The notes beneath the pieces were generated by a model. The model did not search any database, was not told the origin of the DNA, and saw nothing but the letters and a program-made list of their open reading frames with translations. Shown piece by piece: positions 56,018 through 64,000 of a stretch of DNA of 64,000 bases (within the stretch, counting starts at the first letter, position 1; every line of letters begins with the position of its first letter). The DNA is taken from the NCBI GenBank assembly GCA_015063795.1, contig SVTL01000004.1, positions 1-64,000 of the forward strand, written 5' to 3'. The DNA is from Oscillospiraceae bacterium (GTDB taxonomy: Bacteria > Bacillota > Clostridia > Oscillospirales > CAG-272). The translations under genes were made by a program, and so were the position numbers.

Positions 56018-57076
56018 ATGAGTCTTTTCACCGTTACCGAAAACGACAGACGGATCTATGAAGAGCAGCTCCGCGACTATCTGCCCGATCAGATCATCGA
56101 TGTTCACGCCCACGTTTGGAAGGGCGCTCCCAAGCCCAACCCCAACGCGCCCAAGAGAATCGTCAGCTGGCCCTCTCTTGTGGCCGCCGAGAACACGATC
56201 GAGGACATTCAGGAGGCTTATAAGCTCTATTTCCCCGATAAAAAGGTCACACCCCTGATCTATGCCGACAGGATCTCGGACATCGAATCCTGCCATGCAA
56301 GAAATGCCTATATCGCCGAGTCGGTCAAGGCCACAGGCTTCCCCGCTCTCTACTACTCACATCCCCTCCAGACCGCCGATGAGCTGGAACGAGAGATCTA
56401 CCGCCACGGTTTTTTGGGCATCAAGTCCTATCTCTCGCTCTCTCCCTCCTATATCCCCGAGGGCGAGATCCGTATCCTTGACTTCTTCCCGCCCCACCAG
56501 CTGGAGCTGATGAACAAGCTGGGGCTGATGGTCATGCTCCACATCCCGCGCCATGCCCGTCTCCGCGATCCGGTCAATCTTGCTCAGATCCTCCACATCT
56601 GCGAGCGCTATCCCAATCTCCGTCTGGTTATCGCTCATGTGGGCCGCGCTTACTGCAAGTGCGACATCGGCGATGCCTTCGAGCAGTTAAAGGACTACAA
56701 GGACCTCTATTACGACATCACCGCCAACACCAGCGCTTATGTGTTTGAACAGCTGCTCACAAACGTGAGCGAGGACAGGATCCTCTTCGGAAGCGACGAG
56801 CCCATCGTCCGCATGAGAATGCACCGCATCGAGGAGAACAACACCTACATCAACCTCATCCCCCCCGGTCTCTACGGCGATCCCGGCCAGGATCCCCACC
56901 TGCGCGAGGTCTCCGAGGAGGAGGGCAGAAAGCTGACCTTCTTTATGTATGAAGAAATTCTCGCCATGAAGGAAGCCACCACCCGCCTCGGTCTCGGCAA
57001 GGAGACGGTCAACAAGCTCTTCTACTTAAACAGCAGAAGGCTTCTTGACGAGCTGGAGAGCAAGGTCAGAGCCTGA
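56018..57076 (+). CDS. Amidohydrolase family metal-dependent hydrolase, copy 1
   Basis: This 352-residue protein is an amidohydrolase-2-type TIM barrel. Likely metal ligands and catalytic residues are H30 and H32 (DVHAHVW), K136 (GIKSYL), H175 (MLHIP), H207 (IAHVGRAYC) and D260 (FGSDEP). Family members hydrolyse lactones, amides or decarboxylate acids. Alongside a sugar isomerase and a transporter, a sugar-lactone or sugar-acid substrate is plausible but not shown. It is the first of three copies of identical length; its N-terminal signature MSLFTVTENDRRIYEEQLRD is nearly shared. The start has AAAGGAGG. Confidence 0.85.
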   Translation: MSLFTVTENDRRIYEEQLRDYLPDQIIDVHAHVWKGAPKPNPNAPKRIVSWPSLVAAENTIEDIQEAYKLYFPDKKVTPLIYADRISDIESCHARNAYIAESVKATGFPALYYSHPLQTADELEREIYRHGFLGIKSYLSLSPSYIPEGEIRILDFFPPHQLELMNKLGLMVMLHIPRHARLRDPVNLAQILHICERYPNLRLVIAHVGRAYCKCDIGDAFEQLKDYKDLYYDITANTSAYVFEQLLTNVSEDRILFGSDEPIVRMRMHRIEENNTYINLIPPGLYGDPGQDPHLREVSEEEGRKLTFFMYEEILAMKEATTRLGLGKETVNKLFYLNSRRLLDELESKVRA

Positions 57077-57106
57077 AGGCCACCACATCAGAAAGGAAGA
57101 ACGAAT

Positions 57107-58165
57107 ATGAGTCTTTTCACCGTCACCGATAACGACAGACGGATCTATGAAGAGCAGATCAAAGACTATCTGCCCGATCAGATCATCGACATTCACACCC
57201 ACGTCACCAAGGGTCCGAAGAAGGTGAAGCCCGGCACGCCCAAGAGAACGGTCACCTGGCCGTCTTTGGTCGCCGCCGAAAACAAGATCGAGGACATTCA
57301 GGAGGCTTATAAGCTCTACTTCCCCGACAAGGAGGTCACGCCCCTGATCTTCGCTTCCAAGATCTCCGACTTAGAATCCTGCTATGAGAGAAACGAGTAC
57401 ATCTCCTATGCCAAGAAGGTGTCGGGCTATCCCGCTCTTTATTACTCGCACCCTCTGCAGACCGCCGATGAGGTGGAACGAGAGATCTTCCGCAACGGAT
57501 ATCTGGGCATCAAGTCCTATCTCTCGCTCTCCCCCTCCTACATCCCCGGCAAGGAGGTCCGCATCCTCGACTTCTTCCCGCCCCACCAGCTGGAAATGAT
57601 CAACAAGAACGGATTGATGGTCATGCTCCATGTTCCGCGCGATGCGCGCTTCCGCGATCCGGTCAACATTGCCCAGATCCAGCACATCTGCGAGACATAT
57701 CCCAACATCCGTCTGGTCATCGCCCATGTGGGCCGCGCCTACTGCAAGTGCGACATCGGCGACGCCTTTGAGAAGCTGAAGGATTACACCGATCTCTACT
57801 ACGATTTCACCGCCAACACCAACGCTTACGTGTTTGAGCAGCTGCTCAAGAACGTCAGCGAGGACAAGATCCTCTTCGGAAGCGACGAGCCCATCGTCCG
57901 CATGAGAATGCACCGCATCGAGGAAAACAACACCTACATCAACCTCATTCCCCCCGGCCTCTACGGCGATCCCAGCCAGGATCCCCACCTGCGCGAGGTC
58001 TCCGAGGAGGAGGGCAAGAAGCTGACCTTCTTCATGTACGAGGAGATCCTTGCCATGAAGGAAGCCACCACCCGCCTCGGTCTCGGGAAGGAGACGGTCA
58101 ACAAGCTCTTCTATTCAAACAGCAGAAAGCTTCTCGACGAGCTGGAGAGCAAGGTCAGAGCCTAA
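57107..58165 (+). CDS. Amidohydrolase family metal-dependent hydrolase, copy 2
   Basis: This 352-residue paralogue aligns without gaps to copy 1. It keeps the metal motif (DIHTHVT), MLHVP, IAHVGRAYCKCD and FGSDEP. Its main differences lie between residues 34 and 50 and around 85-110, which could line the substrate pocket. The intergenic gap is 30 bases, the same as to copy 3, and ends in an AAAGGAAGA-type site. Very similar DNA in the last 250 bases of all copies suggests recent duplication or gene conversion. Confidence 0.85.
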   Translation: MSLFTVTDNDRRIYEEQIKDYLPDQIIDIHTHVTKGPKKVKPGTPKRTVTWPSLVAAENKIEDIQEAYKLYFPDKEVTPLIFASKISDLESCYERNEYISYAKKVSGYPALYYSHPLQTADEVEREIFRNGYLGIKSYLSLSPSYIPGKEVRILDFFPPHQLEMINKNGLMVMLHVPRDARFRDPVNIAQIQHICETYPNIRLVIAHVGRAYCKCDIGDAFEKLKDYTDLYYDFTANTNAYVFEQLLKNVSEDKILFGSDEPIVRMRMHRIEENNTYINLIPPGLYGDPSQDPHLREVSEEEGKKLTFFMYEEILAMKEATTRLGLGKETVNKLFYSNSRKLLDELESKVRA

Positions 58166-58195
58166 TACATTATTTTTCAGAAAGGAATTACGATT

Positions 58196-59254
58196 ATGAG
58201 TCTGTTCAAGGTTACCGATAACGACAGAAGAATCTACGAAGAGCAGATCCGCGACTATCTGCCCGAAAAAATCATCGACATTCACACCCACGTTTGGAAG
58301 GGCGCTCCCAAGCCCAATCCCAACTCCCCCAAGAGAACCGTTACCTGGCCCTCTCTGGTCGCCGCCGAAAACAAGATCGAGGACATCATGGAGGCTTACA
58401 AGCTCTTCTTCCCCGATAAGGAGGTCACGCCCCTGATCTTCGCCTCCAAGCTGACCGATATCCCCACCTGCCGCGAGAGAAACGAATACATCTCCTACGC
58501 CAAGAAGGTGTCGGGCTATCCCGCTCTTTATTTCTCCCATCCTCTCATGACCGCCGATGAGGTGGAAAGAGAGATCTACCGCAATGGGTACTTGGGCATC
58601 AAGTCCTATCTCAACCTCTCGCCCAACTACATCCCCGGCGCCGAGATCCGTATTCTCGACTTCTTCCCGCCCCACCACCTGGAGCTGATGAACAAGCTGG
58701 GCCTGATGGTCATGCTCCACATCCCGCGCAACGCCCGCTTCCGCGATCCGGTCAACATCGCTCAGATCCAGCACATCTGTGAAACATATCCCAACCTCCG
58801 CCTGGTCATCGCTCACGTGGGCAGAGCTTACTGTGAGTGCGACGTGGGAGACGCCTTCGAGAAGCTGAAGGATTACAAAGATCTGTACTACGATTTCACC
58901 GCCAACACCAGCGCTTACGTGTTTGAGGAGCTGCTCAAGAACGTCAGCGAGGACAAGATCCTCTTCGGAAGCGACGAGCCCATCGTCCGCATGAGAATGC
59001 GCCGCATCGAGGAAAACAACACCTATATCAATCTCGTTCCCCCCGGTCTCTACGGCGATCCCAGCCAGGATCCTCACCTGCGCGAGGTCTCCGCTGAGGA
59101 GGGCGAGAAGCTGACCTTCTTCATGTATGAGGAAATTCTCGCCATGAAGAAAGCCACCACCAAGCTCGGTCTCGGCAAGGAGACGGTCAACAAGCTCTTC
59201 TACGAAAACAGCAGAAAGCTTCTTGACGAGCTGGAAAGCAAGGTCAGAGCCTAA
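58196..59254 (+). CDS. Amidohydrolase family metal-dependent hydrolase, copy 3
   Basis: This is the third 352-residue paralogue in the tandem set. It has DIHTHVW, MLHIP, IAHVGRAYCECD and FGSDEP, so the active site is complete. It shares the KGAPKPNPN loop with copy 1 and the ISYAKKVSGYPALY segment with copy 2, which gives it a mosaic look. It is 30 bases from copy 2 and has an AAAGGAAT ribosome site. A transporter gene follows. Confidence 0.85.
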   Translation: MSLFKVTDNDRRIYEEQIRDYLPEKIIDIHTHVWKGAPKPNPNSPKRTVTWPSLVAAENKIEDIMEAYKLFFPDKEVTPLIFASKLTDIPTCRERNEYISYAKKVSGYPALYFSHPLMTADEVEREIYRNGYLGIKSYLNLSPNYIPGAEIRILDFFPPHHLELMNKLGLMVMLHIPRNARFRDPVNIAQIQHICETYPNLRLVIAHVGRAYCECDVGDAFEKLKDYKDLYYDFTANTSAYVFEELLKNVSEDKILFGSDEPIVRMRMRRIEENNTYINLVPPGLYGDPSQDPHLREVSAEEGEKLTFFMYEEILAMKKATTKLGLGKETVNKLFYENSRKLLDELESKVRA

Positions 59255-59429
59255 ACGCGATGCCGACAGGCCTCCGCACTCTGCCGTGCGGGGGTCTGTT
59301 TTTTCCGCCCCCCTGTCTGCTTCTCAGCCAAACGCATCTCATGCTTCTCATCACAACGCGCCTCATACTTCGCTTCCCAAACCGCGTTTCACCCTTTTCT
59401 CTTCTACGGATTCTACGGAGGTTTTCCCC

Positions 59430-60749
59430 TTGAACACACAGAAAAAAGCCGGATTCCACTATGCCTATGTCATTTTCGCCGTCTGCTTTCTCACGGTCTT
59501 TGTTGCGCTGGGCTTCGGCTCCTCGCCCAAAAGCACCTATCTGACCGCCATCACCGCCCAGCTGGGGCTGGAGCGCAGTCTGTTCACCATCAACGACTCC
59601 ATGCGCTATCTGTCCACCGCCCTGCTCAACTTCTTCTTCGGCTCGCTGGTCTGCCGCTTCGGCGCACGGCGTATGGTCGCCTTCGGCTACTCCTTCCTCA
59701 TCGCCGCCTGCCTCATCTACTCCTTTTCCAATACCTACTGGCAGTTTTACATCGGCGGTCTTTTCCTCGGTGCCGGCTTTGCCTGGACCTCCACCACCAT
59801 CATCGGCCACATCGTTGAGCACTGGTTCACCAACAGCAAGGGAACGGTCATGGGCGTCATTCTGGCCGCCAACGGACTGGGCGGCATCGTGTCGGAAAAC
59901 GTGGTCACCCGCGTGCTCTACGGCATGGACGCCTCTCTCCCCACCGATCAGGCACGCTGGCGTCTGGGCTACCAGCTGACCGCCGTCCTCTTCCTCATCG
60001 TGGGGCTTCTCGTTGTCGCCCTGCTCCGCAACAAGCCCTCGGATATGGGGCTCGAGCCTCTGGGACAGGACGCGGTGAAAAAAGGCAAGCGCGGACTGCA
60101 ATGGGAGGGCTTCTCCATCGAGCAGATCCTCCGCAAGCCCTATTTCTACCTCTCGGGCGGATGCGTTTTCATCATGGGCTTCATCCTGCAGGCCATGTCC
60201 AACGTCTCCAAGCCCCATATGTATGATCTGGGCATCTCCAAGGAATACGTGATCTATGTGTTCAGCGTGCACGCGCTGGTGCTCTTTGCCTCCAAGATCC
60301 TGGCCGGCGTGGGCTATGACCGCTTCGGCATCCTTCCCACCTTCACCGCCTGCTGCTGCGCGGCCATCGTATCGCTGCTCTGCCTGTCCTCGGCCACCTC
60401 GCAGTCCACCGTCACCCTCTGGATCTACAGCATTGTCAGCTCGCTGGCCATGCCTTTGGAAACGATCATGATCCCGCTTTTGGTCTCGGAGCTGTTCGGG
60501 CAAAAGGCCTTCTCCCGCGTCATGGGATACTATCTGTCGGTCAACGTCCTCGGCTATGCCTGCGGTGTGCCGTTGGCCAACCTGTCCTACGACCTGCTCG
60601 GCTCCTACCGTCCCATGCTCATCGTGCTCACGGTCGTGATGACCGCTGCCACCCTTGCGGCCATTCTCTCCATGCAGATCGCCAAGAAGGACCGTCTGGC
60701 GTTTTTAGCCGAGCAGGACAGAAAGGCGAAGGAAGCCGAAGCACGGTAA
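59430..60749 (+). CDS. MFS transporter, OFA (oxalate/formate antiporter-like) type
   Basis: This 439-residue protein has twelve membrane segments with MFS features: GFGSSPKSTYLTAITAQLGL at helix 1-2, RFGARRMVAFGYSFLIAACL, and WFTNSKGTVMGVILAANGLGG, which is typical of the OFA group of carboxylate transporters. The best start is a TTG at 59430, eight bases after GGAGG and just before the first helix; no ATG fits. It lies after the amidohydrolase trio and could import an organic acid that they process, which is inference. Confidence 0.85.
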   Translation: MNTQKKAGFHYAYVIFAVCFLTVFVALGFGSSPKSTYLTAITAQLGLERSLFTINDSMRYLSTALLNFFFGSLVCRFGARRMVAFGYSFLIAACLIYSFSNTYWQFYIGGLFLGAGFAWTSTTIIGHIVEHWFTNSKGTVMGVILAANGLGGIVSENVVTRVLYGMDASLPTDQARWRLGYQLTAVLFLIVGLLVVALLRNKPSDMGLEPLGQDAVKKGKRGLQWEGFSIEQILRKPYFYLSGGCVFIMGFILQAMSNVSKPHMYDLGISKEYVIYVFSVHALVLFASKILAGVGYDRFGILPTFTACCCAAIVSLLCLSSATSQSTVTLWIYSIVSSLAMPLETIMIPLLVSELFGQKAFSRVMGYYLSVNVLGYACGVPLANLSYDLLGSYRPMLIVLTVVMTAATLAAILSMQIAKKDRLAFLAEQDRKAKEAEAR

Positions 60750-60829
60750 CGCCGTTTCCCGCCAAAAAGCGGCGCTGTCACACGGCGGCTCCGCGAAAAA
60801 CCCCTTCCTTATGAAAAAAGAAAAACGAA

Positions 60830-60900
60830 GATCCACCCGTTTGCCTCAGAACGAACGCCTTTCGTCCGTTCTTGCCGCCTTTGACGGGTGGATCTTTTTT
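60830..60900. terminator. Bidirectional terminator
   Basis: GATCCACCCGT (60830-60840) pairs with ACGGGTGGATC (60884-60894), enclosing an inner GAACG/CGTTC hairpin. A and T runs flank it for both directions. It lies between the convergent MFS and MazF genes. Confidence 0.85.
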
Positions 60901-60929
60901 CTCGATGCTTCGTATATGCGCTGAGCGAA

Positions 60930-61322
60930 TTACGCAATGACCGTATCGGTGCGCTCGCCGCTCTCCCGTTTTTCGGGCTCGGCCAGACCGAAGCTGACGT
61001 TGATGGCCTCGTTGACACGGCGCATGACCGCATCGTCCAGATGGCCCATCTTCTCCTTCAGCCGCTTCTTGTCAATGGTACGTATCTGTTCAAGCAGTAT
61101 CACGGAATCTTTGGCAAGACCGAAGCTGTCCGCATATACATCGATATGTGTTGGCATCTTGGCTTTTCCCATCCGGCTGGTGATGGCCGCCGCGATCACG
61201 GTGGGGCTGTATTTGTTGCCCACATCGTTCTGCACGATCAGCACCGGGCGGAGTCCGCCCTGCTCGGAGCCGATGACCGGACTCAAGTCGGCGTAATAAA
61301 TATCGCCACGTTTGACAGTCAA
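60930..61322 (-). CDS. MazF/NdoA-type endoribonuclease toxin
   Basis: This 130-residue protein, [20 protein letters not shown] onward, matches the PemK/MazF family: [38 protein letters not shown] and [14 protein letters not shown], very close to Bacillus NdoA, which cuts mRNA at UACAU. The frame runs open to an ATG at 61409, but that ATG has no ribosome site. A TTG at 61322, nine bases after GGGGAG and at the usual family start, is preferred. No antitoxin gene adjoins it. Confidence 0.88.
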   Translation of the reverse strand: MTVKRGDIYYADLSPVIGSEQGGLRPVLIVQNDVGNKYSPTVIAAAITSRMGKAKMPTHIDVYADSFGLAKDSVILLEQIRTIDKKRLKEKMGHLDDAVMRRVNEAINVSFGLAEPEKRESGERTDTVIA

Positions 61323-61437
61323 TTTTTTCACACTCCCCTTTTGTTCTTTCAACTCTATTTTTACCAAGGGCACCCCACTTTTAAACATGGAAAAATTTTT
61401 ATTTTCCATGTACTGTCATTGTATTAAAAAGGGGGAG

Positions 61438-61691
61438 TGTTGGTGCGAGCGAAGCGAGCCTATCGCGTCCCGCAGGGACATATCGCATTCGGTGAAGCCG
61501 AATAGATCGCGCGAGCAGAGCGACTTTCGCCCAATGTTGAAATTCGCGGTCTTTCGCCTTCGGCGAAAGCGGTGTAGTTCCGACACCGAGCGAATTTGTT
61601 AGGGCGCCGCTGTGTGTTCGGGTGCTGTTTGCTTCATGCGCCCGTTTTATCGCGCGAGCAAAGCGAGCATATCGCGTGTGCGAAGCACACA
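61438..61691. repeat. Hairpin array 4 (ATATCGC-type spacers) with nested outer stem
   Basis: Hairpins are linked by ATATCGC words: GTCCC-GCA-GGGAC, ATTCGG-TGAAG-CCGAAT and later GTGTGC-GAA-GCACAC. In the middle an outer stem AAATTCGC (61540-61547) with GCGAATTT (61590-61597) encloses CTTTCGCC-TTC-GGCGAAAG (61551-61569) and GGTGT-ACACC (61571-61587). Repeated GCGAGCAAAGCGAGC-like words occur near both ends. Confidence 0.75.
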
Positions 61692-61730
61692 AAAGAAAAA
61701 AGAGGACTCCTTTTGACAGAAGTCCCCTTT
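61690..61730 (-). terminator. Terminator of the oxidoreductase gene at 61753
   Basis: On the minus strand, GGGGACTT pairs with GAGTCCTC around a loop and is followed by a T-rich run. Confidence 0.65.
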
Positions 61731-61752
61731 GGTTCGCCTTGTTTCAGGTGAT

Positions 61753-63045
61753 TTATCTGTAGATGTCGTTCTCGGGAAGGGTCATGGCGTCCTTCTTCTC
61801 GATCCACAGCTGCTTGACGCGGTCATAGACAGCATCGGGAATGTCTCTCTCACCCCAGGAGGTGATGGGCAGCAGCTGGTCGCCGGCAACGGCAGGATTG
61901 GTGCAGGCGTTGTCGTTTCTCCAGGGCTCGCGCTCTTCCTTGTTGCGGAAGTTCGGGATCTTCATGGGCCGGTTGCCCGCGAGAACCGAACGGTAGCCTA
62001 AAAGACCGCACATGCTCATATCCAGAGCCTTGTAAACGTCGATGCTGTACTCCTCGCCGATGGGATCGCCCAGGATCTTCTTGATGAAGAAGTGGGTGGG
62101 ATAGAAGTCGCTGCCGCCGTGAGTCTTGACTCTGGCTGCCAGCTCGGGCTCGATGAAGTGCTCGGGCTTGAAGCGCTCTTCCCAAACGCCCTTACCGAAG
62201 GGCTTGCCGATCTCGCTGTAAACGCTCAGCGAATCGCAGTCCTTGGCAAAGCGGTCGGTCTCCATCATACCGTTCTGACCGTAGAAGACATAGTTGTAGC
62301 TGTGAGGCGTTCTCTTCAGGTCGCCGTGGAGGCTCTTACCGACCGCGCCGTTCTCGAAGGTGATGATCTCAACAGCCGCGCCCTTCTGTGCGCCGACCGA
62401 CAGCATATCGATGCTCTGAGGAAGCTCAAAGCCGACGACCTGTACCGGGCGCAGACCGCTCATGGCGATCATCGGGCCGCAGGAGTGGGTGCAATAGAAG
62501 TTAGGCGTCAGCAGGTTTCTCCAGTGGTTGCGGTCACCATAGGTGATTCTCGGCCAGATGGAGGCACAGTCGTGCGCATACTCGCCCTCAAGATACACAG
62601 CCTCGCCGATCTGGCCCAGCTTGTAGCGGCGCCACATCTCGAAGGAGTGCTGCATATAGCAGAAGTTCTCGGCGTAAGCATAGACCTTGCCGCTCTTTTC
62701 CACAGCCTCGACAAGAGCGACAGCCTGCGCCATCGTCTCGGTGGGAAGCACCTCGGACATGACGTGACGGCCGGACTCAAGGAACTTGACGGCATACGTA
62801 CCGTGCTCGGTGGCATAGTTGGCCAGGATGACAGCATCCATCTCGTGCTGGAAGAACTGGTCAAAGTCGGTGTACAGAGCCACGTTCTGACCCAGCTCAT
62901 CGGCTCTCTTCTTGACCGAAGCCAGGATCGGCTGATACTTATCGCAAACCGCGACCAGCTCAGCATCGGGATGGAACTGAAGCACATTGATGGCCGTGCG
63001 TCCGCGGTAACCGCCGAACACGCCGATCTTAATTTTCTTTCCCAT
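61753..63045 (-). CDS. Gfo/Idh/MocA family protein, GH109-like
   Basis: This 430-residue protein has an N-terminal Rossmann fold (KIKIGVFGGYRGRTAINVL) and the Gfo/Idh/MocA C-terminal domain. The usual catalytic EKP motif reads E98-V-L100 (MSEVLPTET), so the dehydrogenase lysine is absent. HWRNLL and FYCTHSCGPMIAMSGL (His187) resemble the T-H-x-x-G-P site of GH109 NAD-dependent glycosidases. It may therefore be a glycoside hydrolase or an altered oxidoreductase; both are inference. No signal peptide is seen. The ATG at 63045 has GGAGG. Confidence 0.85.
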   Translation of the reverse strand: MGKKIKIGVFGGYRGRTAINVLQFHPDAELVAVCDKYQPILASVKKRADELGQNVALYTDFDQFFQHEMDAVILANYATEHGTYAVKFLESGRHVMSEVLPTETMAQAVALVEAVEKSGKVYAYAENFCYMQHSFEMWRRYKLGQIGEAVYLEGEYAHDCASIWPRITYGDRNHWRNLLTPNFYCTHSCGPMIAMSGLRPVQVVGFELPQSIDMLSVGAQKGAAVEIITFENGAVGKSLHGDLKRTPHSYNYVFYGQNGMMETDRFAKDCDSLSVYSEIGKPFGKGVWEERFKPEHFIEPELAARVKTHGGSDFYPTHFFIKKILGDPIGEEYSIDVYKALDMSMCGLLGYRSVLAGNRPMKIPNFRNKEEREPWRNDNACTNPAVAGDQLLPITSWGERDIPDAVYDRVKQLWIEKKDAMTLPENDIYR

Positions 63046-63168
63046 GGTATATTACCTCCAAAGTCATAGGATTTTGCCCTATGTTTGTATGTGTCCGCCC
63101 TGCGGATTTGTTTACACCTTCATTATACCGAATATCCGCCCCCGAAACAATGTACAACTTGCACAAAT

Positions 63169-63198
63169 ATTATAATAAATTTATATTTCTTTTGACAA
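63169..63198 (-). promoter_or_regulatory. Promoter of the Gfo/Idh/MocA gene at 61753
   Basis: On the minus strand, TTGTCA (63193-63198) and TATAAT (63169-63174) have an 18-base spacer, with a leader of about 120 bases. Confidence 0.65.
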
Positions 63199-63201
63199 CA
63201 C

Positions 63202-63244
63202 AAAAGCGCAAAACCACCGTTTGCCGATGATCCTGCGCTTTTTT
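63202..63244 (-). terminator. Terminator between the two Gfo/Idh/MocA genes
   Basis: AGCGCA pairs with TGCGCT within A- and T-rich flanks, just after the stop of the right-hand gene. Confidence 0.6.
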
Positions 63245-63252
63245 CGGGATGT

Positions 63253-64000
63253 TTACTGCTTGTAAATGTCGTTGTCAGGCAGCGTCATGGCGTCCTTTTT
63301 CTCCAGCCAGAGCTGCTTGCAGCGGTCATAGATGGCGTCGGGGATGTGTCTTTCGCCCCAGGAGGTGATGGGCAGCAGCTGATCGCCTGCGATGGCGGGA
63401 TTGGTGCAGGCGTTGTCGTTTCGGTAGGGCTCGCGCTCCTCCTTGTTGCGGAAGTTCGGGATGGCCATGGGCTTGTTGCCGGCAAGAACCGAGCGATAGC
63501 CCAAAAGGCCGCAGATGCTCATATCCAGCGCCTTGTACACATCGATGCTCCACTCCTCACCGATCGGATCGCCGAGGATCTTTCTGATGAAGAAGTGAGT
63601 GGGATAGAAGTCGCTTCCGCCATGGGTTTTGACCTTGGCCGCCAGCTCGGGCTCGATAAAATGCGGGGGAACGAAGCGCTCCTCCCAGACACCCTTGCCA
63701 AAGGGCTTGCCGATCTCGCTGTACACGCTCAGCGTATCGTGACCGTGAGCAAAGCGGTCGGACTCCATCATACCGTTCTGACCGTAGAAGACGTAGTTGT
63801 AGCTGGAGGGGGTACGCTTCAGATCGCCGTGGAGGCTCTTGCCCACCGCGCCGTTTTCAAAGGTGATCATCTCAACGGCCGCGCCCTTCTGGGCACCCAC
63901 CGACAGCATATCGATGCCCTGCGGAAGCTCGAAGCCCACCACCTGCACCGGACGCAGACCGCTCATGGCGATCATCGGACCGCAGGAGTGGGTGCAATAG
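63253..64000 (-). CDS. Gfo/Idh/MocA family protein, GH109-like (partial, N-terminus beyond right edge)
   Basis: This gene continues past the right edge; 748 bases of its 3' part are visible. The frame reads YCTHSCGPMIAMSGL at the edge and ends DNDIYKQ, closely matching the last 248 residues of the neighbour at 61753 (same blocks SYNYVFYGQNGMMESDRF, KTHGGSDFYPTHFFI and REPYRNDNACTNPA). It is a tandem paralogue with a separate terminator and the neighbour has its own promoter. The putative catalytic His in THSCGP is kept. Confidence 0.85.
   Translation of the reverse strand, partial: YCTHSCGPMIAMSGLRPVQVVGFELPQGIDMLSVGAQKGAAVEMITFENGAVGKSLHGDLKRTPSSYNYVFYGQNGMMESDRFAHGHDTLSVYSEIGKPFGKGVWEERFVPPHFIEPELAAKVKTHGGSDFYPTHFFIRKILGDPIGEEWSIDVYKALDMSICGLLGYRSVLAGNKPMAIPNFRNKEEREPYRNDNACTNPAIAGDQLLPITSWGERHIPDAIYDRCKQLWLEKKDAMTLPDNDIYKQ

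Larger units (their letters stand above)
61323..61752. other. Gene-free region with hairpin array 4
   Basis: Between the toxin gene and the oxidoreductase gene there is no supported gene. The stretch holds a likely -10 box (TACAAT, minus strand, about 61415-61420), the hairpin array and a terminator. Confidence 0.65.

Noticed and set aside
56018-59254. Transposition as the origin of the three amidohydrolase copies
   Set aside because: No terminal inverted repeats, target duplications or transposase are seen. Equal 30-base gaps and full-length copies fit tandem duplication.

Overview
The window reads as chromosome of an anaerobic, spore-forming Firmicute of the class Clostridia, probably a gut or rumen relative of the Oscillospirales. 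That placement is inference from gene content: spoIIE, the ctsR-mcsA-mcsB-clpC stress operon, a zinc-type L33, IreB, NrdR, dockerin-like domains, BspA-type leucine-rich repeats and radical-SAM HemW. No rRNA, plasmid, prophage, insertion sequence or CRISPR array was seen. Promoters are mostly clean sigma-A type (TTGACA/TATAAT with 17-base spacers), so many transcription units can be drawn with confidence.

Layout. 1-3150: an XRE/zinc-ribbon regulator, an APH-like kinase and a GNAT acetyltransferase in one leftward operon, then a four-helix-bundle (S23-like) gene with a small partner gene and an array of DNA hairpins. 3184-5892: tRNA-Gly and the leftward operon rpmG-secE-nusG-rplK-rplA. 6021-10660: a secreted BspA/dockerin protein, an LCP cell-wall ligase and glycyl-tRNA synthetase. 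10845-16214: a 1789-residue secreted repeat protein. 16521-20436: a UPF0200-like kinase, a second hairpin array, an LRR lipoprotein, a transglutaminase/dockerin protein and a small Cys-rich membrane protein. 20622-29352: a mostly rightward housekeeping block (glyA, MATE pump, ireB, ferredoxin-aldo/keto reductase, ribF, a PBP5-like protein, an M24 peptidase, efp, a Cys/Asp-rich zinc protein). 29465-33825: two zinc-ribbon membrane proteins, a radical SAM protein and an EF-G paralogue. 34101-38833: the CtsR regulon operon with three CtsR boxes, then a third hairpin array. 39223-44810: a DUF1836 protein, DegV, GH4 alpha-galactosidase and an anchored GH26-like protein. 44989-49818: lepA-hemW-glycerate kinase-ppa. 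50066-54111: GDPD, nrdR and spoIIE. 54533-60749: a catabolic-looking cluster of sugar isomerase-like gene, three tandem 352-residue amidohydrolases and an OFA-type MFS transporter. 60930-64000: an orphan MazF-type toxin, a fourth hairpin array and two tandem Gfo/Idh/MocA (GH109-like) genes, the last running off the right edge.

Function. Translation and protein quality control dominate the housekeeping content. The accessory content concerns the cell surface (LRR, dockerin, transglutaminase, beta-helix-like repeat protein, GH26-like enzyme) and carbohydrate use (GH4, isomerase/amidohydrolase/MFS, Gfo/Idh pair).

The most unusual features are four intergenic arrays of short three- or four-base-loop hairpins joined by a locus-specific spacer word, one beside an S23-like gene; the three-copy giant surface protein; a PBP5-type protein that has lost two of its three active-site motifs; an EF-G paralogue lacking the catalytic histidine; and the triplicated amidohydrolase.
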